Origin: Chaetomium olivaceum
Taxonomy: Eukaryota > Ascomycota > Sordariomycetes > Sordariales > Chaetomiaceae
Direction of reading: 5' to 3'
Assembly: GCA_039881045.1 (NCBI GenBank)
Contig: JAYWVB010000009.1
Coordinates: forward strand, 310,001-374,000
DNA: 64,000 bases
In this document: positions 35,601 to 48,334 of the stretch, one piece after another
Layout of the letters: every line of letters starts with the position of its first letter
Numbering within the stretch: the stretch's first letter is position 1
Translations under genes and position numbers: made by a program
Notes under the pieces: generated by a model
Database searches by the model: none
What the model was told of the DNA's origin: nothing
What the model saw: the letters and a program-made list of their open reading frames with translations, nothing else

Positions 35601-37170
35601 TTCGTACTTGTAGTTTATCGTATGATGTTGTTAGGTTAGAAAGGGAGGAGACAATGCCGGACTGGCTCTTTTCGCATCCATTGTTGCTTTGATTATCTCT
35701 TCCGCTTTCTCAACTTAAATCTGCGTCCGTATTTTCTCTTTTCTCCTGTCTCTTTTCTCGTGGGATAAGGGAAAAAAAGAAAAAAAGCCTTCGCGGTGGT
35801 TGGTCGTTTTAGAAAAACAAACAAGCAGTTTGCAGCGCTCGGATGAGTCAACTACGAATACCTGCAGGCCGAAGGGGCGGATTGCGCTCGCTGCGGTCGG
35901 TCCCACAAGTGCCAATAACTAAGGTACCTCTTGACACGGAAAATAACCTGTATTCGTACAGTACCTAGGTAGTTTGTACGTCGTCCACAACTTAGTAAGA
36001 TATCGAACTCGGGCCTCGCAACCCCAATTCCCACAACTTTGGAACTCTCGACCTCGCTGAAAACTGGGATTCGGGACGAACAGATGCCGAATTCGATTTG
36101 CGCCTGGTTTTGCTTTTTGTTGTTTCTGCTTATGCCAGGCCAGCACAATGACGACAAATCGACAAATGAGCAAGACTGACTGGCTGCGAGAGCCTGTGAG
36201 GCCCGCCACCACCAATATTTCCTTCCATCGAAGACTGGCTCCGGGATCAAGCCGGCCTTCCTTTGCCCTGGCAAGCCTGGTTCAAGACTTCCCCAAAACC
36301 CGTCCGCCTGGGAAGCGAAGCGACGCTACGACGCTTATCGCCTAGTTCCGGGAAGGATAAATGCATTTACCGAGGGGAAGGATTGGATGGGCGACCCCGT
36401 GCTCCTGCAGCGCGTGTGCTGGGCAACCAGGGGCCACTGACCATCCATCCAAACATGGCTGCAGCGCTGTCTGACAAAGCTGGAATTGGGACTCGGGGCA
36501 GACTCGTCCTGGTGATGGACGTGTCTGGTGGTCCCATTTTCCCATTTTCCACCTGCCAACCGTGACCGCGTAGACTCGTAGGATTTTGAGAATGCCGCAT
36601 CACGTTCTCGATCGCTGAACGCGTTTTTTGCACCCGCGTGACGTGCATGGAAAGCCATCGAGGGCCTCCAGGGCTGTTCTGAGCGGCCGCAGACCGGCGA
36701 CCGGTAAGGCTTCCGTTTCGCTGCCCCCCTAGCAACCAGCAACCATCCGCCCACTACCACAACTACGACGACTACTGCTATCTACTACCATTCACTGCCC
36801 ACCAATTCACTATCCACCCGCCGCCGCAGTTTGCCCGCCTCGTCCACCTTATCCGGCCACCTCACCTCCCTCATTCCGCAACCTGTGCTTGTTTATCGCA
36901 CCCCCTCAACCTCGAAGAAATCCGACCCGCTTTCCGGTGCTTGGTCGCGTTCAGCTTCGTCCGATCAGGCTTCGACCTTGGCAACCCGCGACTCCACAAG
37001 TTCCCGTCTCCGATGCGAAAAGACACGCCGTGTTTCCCGAACTCGATCGCTTTCGACCGCCAGTGTCGCCGGTCCGCCGCCGCGGACCTTAAGCGTCGCG
37101 TTGCACGTCGCCGTCCCTGAGTGGCAACCATGCTTCGTACGAGGGCGTCACCCGCGGCTCGCCCTCCCCG
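32625..37170. promoter_or_regulatory. 4.5-kb gene-poor divergent interval
   Basis: This lies between the divergent starts of the PH-protein gene and the RAD53-type kinase. I found no recognisable protein on either strand; open stretches of 60-210 codons occur but lack known motifs and convincing splice structure. Features are an A13-A14 run near 34428-34441, pyrimidine-rich stretches near 35690-35760, and a pyrimidine-rich leader at 36720-37000 ahead of the kinase. It may hold long 5' UTRs, upstream ORFs or a non-coding transcript; none can be shown from sequence alone. Confidence 0.5.
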
Positions 37171-40100
37171 ATGGATTCCTATAGGGAATCGCAGCAGCCT
37201 ACCCAGGGTACGCCCGTGTTTCTGCAGCGCGCCGGTTTTCTCTGCGACGCCGCTGTTTTATCTTCTTGTTTTGCCGTTTCTGTCTTGGCTGACCCCGCAC
37301 ATAGCTACGCAGACCGTTGTCGATGCTGAGCGGTTAGGCCAGCAACCCTCTGGCTTCTCAGATGAAGACATATCAGATATAATATGTCTCCTCTTACCCT
37401 ACTCCGAGCCCGCGCGTCAGGAAGTGAGGCGGATCGCCGCCGAGACACCACAACATATGGTGGGGAGGGAAGAGGTAGACGATCTCAAGGTGGATTACAC
37501 ACGGGAAGACGACTCACGAAACTTTGCTGGGGTCCAATCCGATGTTGGGGAACACCACATAGCCCTGCGGTTTTCCTCACAGGTCAAGGACCCCTCGCTT
37601 GGGTTCACGTTCGGGAGGAACCCTAATTGCTGTGATATCTGCCTCCGGAACGACCCCCACCGACGGCTGAGCAAAATACACTTCCGGATCTATCTAAACG
37701 AATGGGCGGTGCTGATGTTGGAGGACAAATCAACAAATGGGACCGTAGTCGACGAGACCCTATTAAAGAAGAGAGACGGCTCACGGGCAGAAACCATGAG
37801 GACACTGGAGAGCGGATCTAAAGTCAAGATCCTCATGCACGAACCGGGCCGAGATATCACCTTCTTAGTTCGAATTCCGATCCGTAGTGGCCCCTGTGAG
37901 GAAGCTTACAAGCGCAACTTGGATGCGTATCTGGCGAACCAGGCACAACTCGCTTATGATGCCAACGAGACCATCGTGCCTGGGCCAGGAGGGCACGTAA
38001 GTTCTTAACATCCCCTCTTCTCCAGTTTTGAAAAACCGCCTTGGTGCTGACGAGATAGGTTGACATCTTCAAGCCCCCTGTCACAAGGCCGCTCCCCGCC
38101 TCAACCCCGAACGGAAATGGTGCTATTACAGCGAATAAGGTTCAAGTGAACGGGAAGCAGAAACGTCCCCGCCCAGACGGGATCCCAAGGCCGTGGACCG
38201 GCTCCGACAAATACAACCGGGTGTGCGAGATTGGCAGGGGCGCTTTCGCCACGGTACACAAAGTGACACACAAGCTTACCGGTCAACCTTACGCGGCGAA
38301 GGAACTCGATAAACGAAAATTCATGAAGAACGGCGTTCTGGATCAGAAGGTAGAAAACGAGATGAACATCATGCGGAAGATCAAGCATGTACGCCAACCT
38401 AACCCCTTCCCCAGCGGGATGGATCGAAACCTTACTCACATCTTGGCAGCAAAATATTGTGGAATACATCGAACACCTCGACTGGGATGACAGGCTCCTC
38501 ATCATTATCATGGAATTCGTAAACGGGGGCGATCTAGGCAGACTGATCGCCGACAACGGTCCATTGTCAGAGACTGCCACGAAAACCATGGCGAGACAGC
38601 TGTTAGACGCCCTCGGGTACCTACACGAGATGAACATCACCCATCGAGACGTGAAGCCCGACAATATCCTCGTTGACTCACTCGATCCGTTCGTAGTGAA
38701 GCTCACTGACTTTGGGCTTTCCAAGATGGTCGACAATGAGCAGACGTTTCTCCGGACCTTCTGCGGAACGCTTCTCTACTGTGCGCCTGAGGTGTACTCG
38801 GAGTATGTAGAGTACGACGACCGTGGCCGCCGCCACCCGCGCAACCGCCGACTTCGTCCCACCACAGGGCAAAGGTACGACCACGCTGTTGATATCTGGT
38901 CATTAGGCGGCGTCCTCTTCTATGCCCTGACGAAGAAGCCGCCATTCCCGGCCAAGAACGGGGCTAGTCACTCCGAGCTTCTCCACCAGATCATGACCAG
39001 GCCGTTAGACATCTCACCACTCCTCGAGGCGGATATCTCGGACGAAGGGATCGACTTTTTGCGACGCATGCTCGACCGTAAGCCTGAGACTAGGGCCACG
39101 GTGGAAACACTCCAGAATCACCCATGGATTTCTGGTTCGTTTACAACCGTTGCACAATCATTTGAGGAGATTGTGGAGGAACAACTACACGTCAATGCTT
39201 CGCAGTTGAGCCTCGACGACACGGAAAGGCATCCAGAAGAGTGTCGAGAACTCCGTGTACCGAGTGACGACGAAATCTCGGACGACGAAGATGTTGATTT
39301 TGACGCGAACCGCCTGCTCGGATACGAATCCGAAAAGGAGAACTACACCTTTGGTCCGAATAATCACCCCCAGCGGCTCTTTGGCGAAGTTAACCCCTCC
39401 GCCGTCAGGAGCTCCGGCGCCGTTACGCCAAATCGGCTAAACCTCCCATTATCACCAGGGAGCTTTGGGTCAAATGGCACAACGGAAATCCTGGGCAACG
39501 AGACGGAGATCAAGGACAGCTTCGAGTCCGAAGACCACCTGACACCTCGACAAAAGTCCCAAAAGTCGCAGCCCTTGTCAGGGGGCCTGCGAGCCTCGGT
39601 CATCTCCGCCGGCCAGAGCCGGTCAGTCGATGAGCTCAATAATATGACGTTTGACGTGGCGTCACAAAGCCTCGGGGGCGCCGAGTCGATCCTCGAAAAT
39701 CTTAATATGAAATCGGGTGCCGGCTCACTTCTCCGTTCTTACACGACTGGCGATCTAAACTCGAGCAAACGAAAGCCTTCGTTTGACACTAGCGAAGAAG
39801 ATGATATGCCTTTCGCGGAGGATAGACGCGGCCTCAAGAGGATTCGCTCTGATGCCTCGGCGAAGCTCTCAGTCAACAGGGTCATTGAGGATAGCGAGTA
39901 CGAACTGCTTGCCCAGATGCCATCTATTCTCCGGGCGCAGTCCGGACGGCAAATCGACAACCCAGTCCACAAATCTACGTACTGGTCGGCCCAAGATAGG
40001 AGGACGTGGCACCTCGGCTATCCAGAGATGACCCAGCTACAGCTTGACGCGTTCAAGATGGCCGCCTCGGCAAGGGATGAGGAATTTGGGCCGGGCAAAA

Positions 40101-41171
40101 CACCATTATGGGATCTGGCCATGAAATACTTCCCGGCGGTCAATTGTGAGCGTCGGGCGGCTCTTCCAAGGACGCTCGCAACGGCGTCGAATATGGGTCA
40201 TACCCTCCACGGCCAGTCCAGATGCGACCGTTCCAGCCACACCACCGACGATGGACGACCCTGGGCCGATGCTCATTATGCCGATGCAGTCCGATCCGGG
40301 GAGGCCAGTCGTTGCATGCCTCCAATCAACGCCGGGGTCCGCCCTCAACGGGATCTCCATCATGATTACCGAGTCTATGGTCTCGTGGGGACGAGCAATG
40401 GAGAACACCCGGTCGTATGCTATCAAGGACGACGTCCGGGTTCCGAAGTTTGCCTTTCGAATCCTGCTCTGGAAGGAACACTACGACCCGGCCAAGAACT
40501 TCCGGCCGTGGAACCGCGCGTCGGAACCCGACGAGGACTCCTTCCGTTTCTACATCTCGACCAAGGCCACCATGGGCATCTACATCAACGGCGTCCGCTT
40601 GCCCTCGGACAACCCAAAGAAGCCCGACAGCCCCTCCACCTACTGGATGGCCCTCCATGACGGCGACCGCGTATCAGTCTGGCAAACCCCCGACAAGTCG
40701 GTCCGCGCCGAGTTCGTCTTCCGCTGCGGGTGGGGCGGCAGCGCCCATCCCCGCTCCTCAACCCTCATCGACGCACCGCGCAGGCCGGAGTTCGCCCCCG
40801 CGGCCGTGGCCGGCAAGCTGGACGAGGTGTGCATCAAGACGGAGCGCAAGATGCGCGGGCTGAGCGAGCACGACCTCAAGATGGAGGAGGCCAACCACGA
40901 CGTCGACGAGCGCATGCACGGCGGCAGCGGCGGTGTCGGTGGCGTCGAGCGCGAGCGCCAGCGCTCCCGTGATTTTGAGGTCCGCCGTCTCGAGGCCTGC
41001 CGCGCCCTAGGAATTCGCAGGGTCAGTCCCGCACCTGGTGTTACACTGGGTGAGGAGTCGGCTACCCAGACGCCGTGGAGCTCGTATGTGCCGGGGACGC
41101 GCACCGTTCCGACGTTCCGACATGCATCCCCGAGTACGCTGGAGTTGTTGAGGGCCGCGAGGCGGGGGTAG
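37171..41171 (+). CDS. RAD53: Checkpoint kinase of Rad53/Chk2 type (FHA-kinase-FHA), one frame break
   Basis: Effector kinase of the DNA-damage and replication checkpoint. Exons: 37171-37207, 37305-37996, 38059-38388 and 38450-41171, with three short GT-AG introns in phase. N-terminal FHA (about residues 100-210): GFTFGRNPNCCDICLRND, RLSKIHFRIYLNE and DKSTNGTVVDE. Kinase (about 290-580): IGRGAFATV, KELDKR, ITHRDVKPDNILVD, LTDFGLSKM, CAPEVY and HAVDIWSLGGVLFY. A second FHA near 1020-1115 has KATMGIYINGVRL and ALHDGDRVSVW. Two FHA domains flanking the kinase match yeast Rad53; N. crassa MUS-59 is a related Chk2-type kinase. The frame shifts by one extra base near 40125-40200, with no intron that fits; the flanks are clearly one protein of about 1260 residues. 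The start at 37171 gives MDSYRESQQPTQ joined in phase to exon 2. Confidence 0.85.
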
Positions 41172-42209
41172 CCGGTGGGTGTGTATTGCTCGTTTTTGTT
41201 TTCGAGTTGTTGTGTTTTTTTATGTACTACATCACATGTACCGCCACGCATCTTCACCAGCTTTTTCCGCCATTTTTAGAGACACCAGCACTGTCGTTGT
41301 CATGCGTCAAATTTCGGGAAGCGAGGCGTCTGGACGTCGTTGTAACTCTGATCTCCACGTCTCGATATATATTGCTTTCCTCATTTCTATTCCACCCAGA
41401 GCGCAGAGAAGGAAACCAGAGAGGGAACTAGAGGAGAGGCACAATTGTGCGACTAAACTCATTTTACAGACAGGCAAAGACAAAAAGACATGGCGCTGGC
41501 GGAGACGTACCGGACCGAGGGCTGCCAACTTGTTGGAGTACTCGACTGCTTCGACGTTTGACGGATGGCGGGTGTCATGGGCGGTGGGGAGGTTGTTCAC
41601 CTTGGGTTTTCCTTGGTTAGCTGTTTGTTTGTCCTCGGACGTAAAACGTTGTTTGGGGGGTAGGGGGTTTGGACTAGCGATCTAGGCGTTAGCGTGGGGA
41701 AGACATTCATATACAATACATAAGTGGTGCTTACATCGAAATAAACCAGTTCATTCAGGTCAAGACTTGTATTGTGATTATCGTACCTAAAAGTAATCAT
41801 TTCGGCGAAATATCCGAGGATTTGGCAGCGAGCAGTTGCCATGTAATTATTGCTCGCGATCATCCTCCCGAGTCCTATCTTAGGAACAAATACAACGAAC
41901 ACAAAGTCCTCTTCCGTGCCCTGTAAACAAACACATGACATCTCGCGGATACGGCACCGTGCCCATGCTGGTTATGACCCAGGAAAACCGGGAGAAACCC
42001 TCAGGCGCCGAAAACAAGCAGCAATTTCCCTCTTCACTGGAGCTCCCCTTTTTATCTCCCAAACAAACTCCCCTAACCACCAAACCAACCAAATAAACAA
42101 ACCCACCATCGCCATCGCTTCTCCTTCACCCTCACCCTTCCTCTACAACAATCTATACCCATACCCGCACTCCTTCCCTTACCCATCATCCCATCATCAA
42201 ATCATCGCA
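41172..42209. other. Convergent interval RAD53-type gene/zinc-module gene
   Basis: 1.04 kb between converging genes. No coding signal is supported; 42070-42190 is C/A-rich simple sequence. Confidence 0.5.
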
Positions 42210-45056
42210 TCATATCATCTCACCACCCCTCAAACAAAACATCCGCGCCCGCCCCTCCTCAATCTCCTCCGCCTCATCCGAATCGACCTCCCAGATCTGG
42301 TTATTGTCCTCATCAGAACCCTCCGCCTCTTCACCTGCCGCTGCCGCAGCTGCCATGTGCTGCCCCATCGAAGCGCGAAAGACGTGGCCGAAGTCGGGCA
42401 TCGCGGTAGTGGCGGGGGTGTACTCGTACTCGTACTCTGCGCTCGCGGACGGGCGGCGAGTGCCGTTACCATTGCCATTGCCATTGCTGCCATTGTTGCT
42501 GCCAATGTTGCTGCCATTGCTGTTACCGCTGTTGCTGTTGCCGCCACGGTTCTTACATCTGTTACCGCCAGCAGCAGCAGTAGTACTACTAAAAGCGGGT
42601 GGGCGGGAGGGTTCGGTCACGTCCTCGGTGACGGTAACTTCGATGTCGTGCGCCGCACCGGGGAACAAGAAGCCGGCCGCCGTGTAGGTCTGCTCGGCCT
42701 GGCCGTCTGCCGAGGACCAGTACATGTCTGAGATGCCCATCGGGCGGGGAGGGGGCGCCTGCTCCTGCTGAGGTTTGTGCTGCTCCCGCTGCTGCTCCCG
42801 TTGCTGTTGCTGCGCCCACTCTTGCCGACGGTGGCGCTGCTCTTGTTGTTGCTGCTGCTGCGCGAAGCGGATCTCGGACTCAGACTTGGGCTCGGGCTTG
42901 CGGCGGTTAGGGAGCGGGTTGGCGGGGTGAGTCGGCTTCGGCTGCGACTTCGGCTGCGACTTCGGCTTCGGCTTCGGCTGCTGTGCCTGGTATTTGGCGG
43001 GGAGCGAGTACTTAAAGTAGACCGGCTCGGAGGCCGCGAGCATGGGGGATTGTGTGGAGGACACGGATGCGCGCTTTCGGTGGCTGGGGCGGGTCGAGTG
43101 TCGCTCGCGAGGTTCTCCTGAATCGCGGCGCTGCTTGCGGTCGGCGGGCCGCAGTGGGCTTCTCGCCAGGCTGGAGTGGCTTCATTGGGTTGGGGAGCCT
43201 GAAGTAGTCCTTGGATTCGGCCATTGCGGGTTCCATTGCTGGCTTTTCGCCCGGCTGCAGTGGCTTCTTCGGATTTGGGAGCCGGAAGTAGTCCCGCGTC
43301 TCATGGGTCTTTTGGTTCTGCCGGGAGCTGGAGGCGGTGGACGGGGCTGGGGCCGGCATGGGCTTCTCGCGAGGCTCGTGAGGTCGAGGCTTTGGCTGGA
43401 TCTGCTGCTTATAGTGCTCCTCGAGGCGCAAGGGTTGGAAGTAATCACGGTAATCCCGTCCTTCCTGGTGGCGCTCGACACTTCCCATGGTGTTGCTGAC
43501 TGCAAATAGACGGGGCTCATCACGGCTCTGGGTGTTCTTTTGCTGCCAATATGCCTGTTCGTGCTTGATATTGCCCGACGGAGCGCGGTGAGAAGGCGCC
43601 TCCCGAGACTCGGCTTTTATCTTCGGTTGCTCACGCCACTCGCGAGGCTTCTGCTGCTGGGTCTTCCGGCCCCCCTGGCGCGATTGACCATGCACGCGGC
43701 CATCGTCCGAAACCTGATCCTCGACACTGACCTTCCGCGAGTTTGTCTCGCGGCGCTCCGGGCCCTTGCTCGCACCCAAGGACAAACCAGACCTTCTCAC
43801 GAGCACCAGTCTCAGCAAGGGGCGAGCCGCCGTGCTTCGCGTCTTGCGCTCGCTCAAACCCACCCCGACGACCCGACACCGACGTCTCAACCTCGACACC
43901 CGCACCCCGCTCGCGAAACGCACCCGGCGCCGGCGCAAAAACGTACGGGCTGCTCCGGCGGGGGTGCAGGAGGCTCTCCCTCAGCGGGTCATGCCAGCCC
44001 TCCCGCTCCCGCTCCCGCTCCCCCCGGTCACCACCACCCCCGTCACCCCTCTCCGCCACCGCATCCTTCCTCCTCCTCGTACCCCCCGGCCTCTCCGTCC
44101 TCCCTAGATCCCCCCCTCTGCCGCCTCCTCTGCTGCCGCCGCAACAACAACGACACCCGCCCTCTGTCTCCGTCCTCCCCCCTCACCATCCCCCGCCACA
44201 CACCGGCCACAGACCTCCTTCCAAGGCGGTATCCTTCCACCACCACCACCACCACCACCGCCGCCACCGCTGCCGCTGCCGCCCGACCGAAGAAGCAGCA
44301 CCTTGTCGTGGTACCGGTTGGAGCGGAGGGTGCCGCACTTGGCGCACCACTCGCGGTCGTCGCCGCGGGGTTCGAGGTCGGGGTCGTCGGTCCCGGCGGC
44401 GAAGCGGTGGGTGGCGTGGGGGTGGTGATGGTGTCTGCCGCCATGCCAGGAGCCGTTTTCGGCGTCGGCGTCGTCAGCCGCGAGTCTGGCTTTCCGACGC
44501 GAGCGGCACCGGGTGCAGAGGCTCGGCCGGGGTGACCTGCCGCCGTCGCCGCCGCCTCGCTGGAAGGGGTAGGCCTTGTGGTACTGGCTGGAACGGGGTG
44601 CGTCGCAGTTGTAGCAGTAGTGCTGCTTGTTGCGGGGGCGGGAGCGGGGGCTGCCGTTTTCGTCGTGGAAATCGTCGGCAGCTTCATCGGCAGAGTTTTC
44701 TTCTTCTTCGTCGTCTTCCTCCTCCTCGTCTGACTCGGGAGGGGGTCTCTTGCTGCTGGTGCCAGCTTTGTTGGTATTGGAGGAGCGCCGGGAGAAGTCG
44801 AGAATGAAGCGGTAGCGCTTCTTGACGCCGAGGTTGGACTTGGGGTCCTCCCTCTCGTCGTCGGCTTCCCAGCCTACTTCTTTGGTTCTGGAGAGGGCAG
44901 TTAGCGATGGATGTTTTACAAAAAAGAGAACTGGTGCCCCTAGTTTTGGTTGAGATTGAGAAATCCCACCACCAAGTTGAAGGAACTCAGTGCTGTAATT
45001 GCCCACACAGGCCGGTTTCGAAAATAAAGAAAATCGACTTACAAGCTGAAATGCAT
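42210..45056 (-). CDS. Protein with two CxxC zinc modules and a low-complexity tail; several frame breaks
   Basis: Not recognised with certainty. A likely first exon 45056-45043 (MHFS plus two bases) splices over 45042-44888 to 44887, giving the start MHFSLTKEVGWEADDERED. An acidic region follows, then two C4 modules: HYCYNCDAPRSSQYHK ... SLCTRC (near 44500-44610) and EWCAKCGTLRSNRYHD ... EVCGRC (near 44215-44360). The spacing recalls Stc1-type zinc domains of fungi, but this is a guess. Downstream, the same strand encodes the repeated block DYFRLPNPxKPLQPGEKP twice (43190-43300), Gln-rich runs and an acidic C-terminus ending at 42210. Frames change near 44230, 43780 and 43150. It could be one indel-ridden gene or two adjacent genes; I favour one because the three segments abut with no stop-rich gap. 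Confidence 0.5.
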
Positions 45057-45757
45057 CTTGTGTCCCCTGAGTCGAAGCTCATTGACTACACTGCTGTCGG
45101 TATCCGTAGACCAAACAAAATCAGGGCGGTGGTGAGAACAAAGGCGGCAAGGAAGTGAAGCAGAACACCAGGAGGAATTGTGGAAGGGCAGAATAACAAA
45201 AAAGGTAGGCTGTAAAGGCAGTTCAGCAAGCACGCGTGTGCCCATCTTGTCGAGCCGTGTGAAAAGGGGTTATCGTTGCGGTGTTGCACTGTATCTAACA
45301 CGGTTCTTCACGACGCGTATTGTAGTGATGATGGAATGGAAGAAGGGTGAAGTGGGCAGGGTGAGATAGGTGTTGGGTGACCGGAGGGCGAGTATCATGG
45401 GAGGTAAGGAGGATGACCGTTGCACAATAGCAACAACAGATTCGGTTTGTATTCGCATGCTTTGATTTCATTGACCGAATGGAAGCATGGGCTGCATCGC
45501 TTAGTCGTCGTCGATAGTTCCCCATCTTCACTCGTCGTTGCACTGATCGGACACAGGTTCAGGATGAGGTCACAGTCGGGATGGCCGTGGGACGAGGCCA
45601 CTGTCAGGGTGCTCTGTAGGACGATGTAGCGCAATCAACGTGCTTTGCTGTACACTACCAATCCCGTTCCTTTTCCCAGTCCGTATATTGCAAGTAAAGA
45701 AAGGAAATCAACTCTAACATACTTCTTTGTACACAAACTCGCTCGCTAATGAACCCC
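45057..45757. other. Interval between STT3 3' end and zinc-module gene
   Basis: 701 nt between two minus-strand genes. It contains the upstream region of the zinc-module gene and the STT3 3' UTR. No other gene is supported. Confidence 0.5.
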
Positions 45758-48334
45758 TTATTCCACCCGGAGGAGCCTCGGGCCCCTCTTCTTGGTGGCC
45801 TTCTTCTTCTTCTGACCCCGGTCAAACGCCGCCGCCGACATGTGGTCACGGCCAAGGTTGTCCAGGTCCTTGACCTTGTAGATGCGGATGATCCAGTTCT
45901 CGCTGGTAAATGCCTCCTCCAGCGTGCTGAGTGTGGGACCAACCTCAGGAAGGTGGACACCACGCATACGGTCCACAGCCTTTCCGGGAGGGAAAAGGTT
46001 GTTGTAGTTGTAGTAAGACATCTTGTACCTATTCATACTGTCAGCACTGCTCATGATATGGGCGGTTTGATTAGGGATACTCACATCAAGCTGTTCTTCA
46101 TGGTCTCGGTGGCCTCGCCATCCACACGGTATTCGCCACGCGGAGTGAAGAAGGAGCGCTCGCTGACCTCGTCGGGCCAGATGCCCTCGGCGATACGGAC
46201 CATCCACAGGAACTTGTTAATGTCGTCGCCGGAGTAGCCGAGGAGACCACCGAAAACGACGAGGACATAGTCAACCTCGTGTTGGCGCATAATCGGGTAG
46301 CTGACCTCCTCGCTTGAGCTCATGGCCTTGCCCACGGTCGCGATGTGCGTGTTGTTCCACGTGTTGTTGTCGACGAGCGTCGGGCGGTCAGCCATGCCAC
46401 CGATCTGGTAACCGTAATCCCACCACGACATAATCTTGGCGTCTTCGCGCGTGTTCTGGCGCAGCCACTGGTACGCCTCACGGTAGTCGTCGATGATGTG
46501 TTGGCTTCCGTCGGGTAGCCTGCTGGCTAAGACGACCGATGGGGAAGAGTACGCATTCGACGTCACCCAGGTGCAGTGCAGAACGAACAGCAGAAGATAG
46601 ACGGCGAGGGCGCTGACCATCATGCTCTTGCCCCAGATAGAGTAGATGCCCACCACGGGCTTGCTTGTCGACTTGAGACCGGACTTTGCCTTCTTTCCTT
46701 CAGCGCCCTCCGCGGCCTGGTTCTCTTCAGCCTTGGGCGACTTGGTGCTGAGGTAGGTATCAAGGAGAGTCGAGACGGCAATGGCGGCGGCAACACAGAC
46801 CACGGGGGTGAGGGTGAGCATCAGGCGGACCATCACACCGGCGAAGTAGCTACCGAACAAAGCATAGACGACAATGAAGACGTGCTCATCGGCGAGCTGC
46901 TGGAAGCAAAGGTAAACACCAACGGGAAACAGCCAGATCAGCATGTTGAGGTCGAAGAAGAAGGCTGGCCATGCGGTCGGCTGGTGTTCCGACACGGAGG
47001 CGATGATAGGGATATGGATCTTGGCGTAACCAGTATCCCAGAGCGAGTAGAAACGGCCACTCCACGGAGCAATGACGCCCGCGCTAGTCGCAATGACCAG
47101 ACCAAGGAGACCAATGCCGAAGGTTCCACCGGCAAAGAACCAGAGAAAGGTCTGGAACTGGCGGCTGGGGATGGCAGAACGGACATAGTCGAGGAAGGCG
47201 AGCAGCTGAAGGAAGCCGAAGATGCCTGTTTGGTGTTAGCATGTCGGCATAATAATTGTGGAATGTGGAGGTGGGGTTGGTAACTGACCTAGCGCGGGCA
47301 TGTGCTCGCTAGTCTTGACCGGCAGGAAACCAACGAAGGGAATCTGCATGCTGGCCAATGTTCCCAGGGCATACCAGGTCGTGTACGCAACATACAGCCG
47401 GGTGCTGTAGCGACCCATGCAGATGAGGACAAAGGAATGCAGGGGAAGCAGGCAGGTGATGAAGGCGTAACCTCCCCAGGAGGCAACCATGTAGCCGTAG
47501 AAGAGGGCGCAGAGAGCACCCCACAGCATGGACCCCTGCTTCAGCGCCTTGATCCAGAGGTAGAAGGTGAAGACGAGCAGGAAGATGGCGATGGCCTCGT
47601 TGTCGTAGCTGCCAGCGACGGAACGTGAGATGTAACCAGGGGCAATTCCCATGAACAGGGCAGCCAGGAGACCAGCCGAGGACGACGGGGTCATCTCATT
47701 GGTAAGGAGGTAGGCGGCGACGGCTGTAAGTCCCGAGAAAGCGGGCGCAAGGAGGACGCAGATATTCCGGATATCAACGGGGATCGTGAGGGCTCGGAGG
47801 GCGTGGTAGATGGCGCCACTGGTTACCATGAGGCCCGGGTAGAGGGTACCTCCGGTGACACGGCCGAGAGGGTGCCATGTCCGGTCATCGAACCAATCCC
47901 AGAAGTTGTAGAAGCCGTTCGCAACGAGATATTTGGTAGCGCGGAAGTTGAACCAGGGGTCGACTGGTCAAGTGTTAGTATCATGAGTCCGACGGCATTG
48001 GACGCGTAGGTAGGGATAAAATACGGACATTCGTGGATAATACTTTCGAACCCTACACACAAAGAATAACTAATTAGCACCCATTGAGTCTTGATTGTAG
48101 ATGCACTAGGCAATTGGAGTATCCCAAGTCACAGCTGTGGTGATGCCGAGCTCCAAGACGCAACCCAACTCCTAGCTGCACCATCACCAAAAAGGGCCAC
48201 GTACGAATGACGGAAAACAATCGACTCGCAATTGAGGCGCCAGCAATGAGCGCGAGGATGATCACACGCAATAAACCGCGGGTGCTCTCCCCCTTGCCCG
48301 CGCTGGCGAGCGCGTGAAGAGGATCGGCCGACAT
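45758..48334 (-). CDS. STT3: Oligosaccharyltransferase catalytic subunit Stt3
   Basis: Stt3 transfers the lipid-linked oligosaccharide to Asn-X-Ser/Thr sequons in the ER lumen. Five exons on the minus strand: 48334-48205, 48052-48029 (24 nt), 47963-47289, 47225-46085 and 46028-45758; all introns are GT-AG and in phase. Product 746 residues. The N-terminus has the first transmembrane segment and SVIRFESIIHEFDPWFNFR, containing the catalytic DxD-type acidic loop region. About a dozen further hydrophobic segments follow. The lumenal domain carries the invariant sequon-binding WWDYG in [14 protein letters not shown] (about residue 540), then [10 protein letters not shown] with glycosylation sequons. 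The C-terminal tail is Lys-rich ([10 protein letters not shown]). Length and motifs are typical and the frame is intact. Confidence 0.96.

Noticed and set aside
43540..44807. Plus-strand Pro/Arg-rich frames of 330-350 codons
   Set aside because: Antisense shadows of the GC-rich zinc-module gene; no motif and extreme composition.
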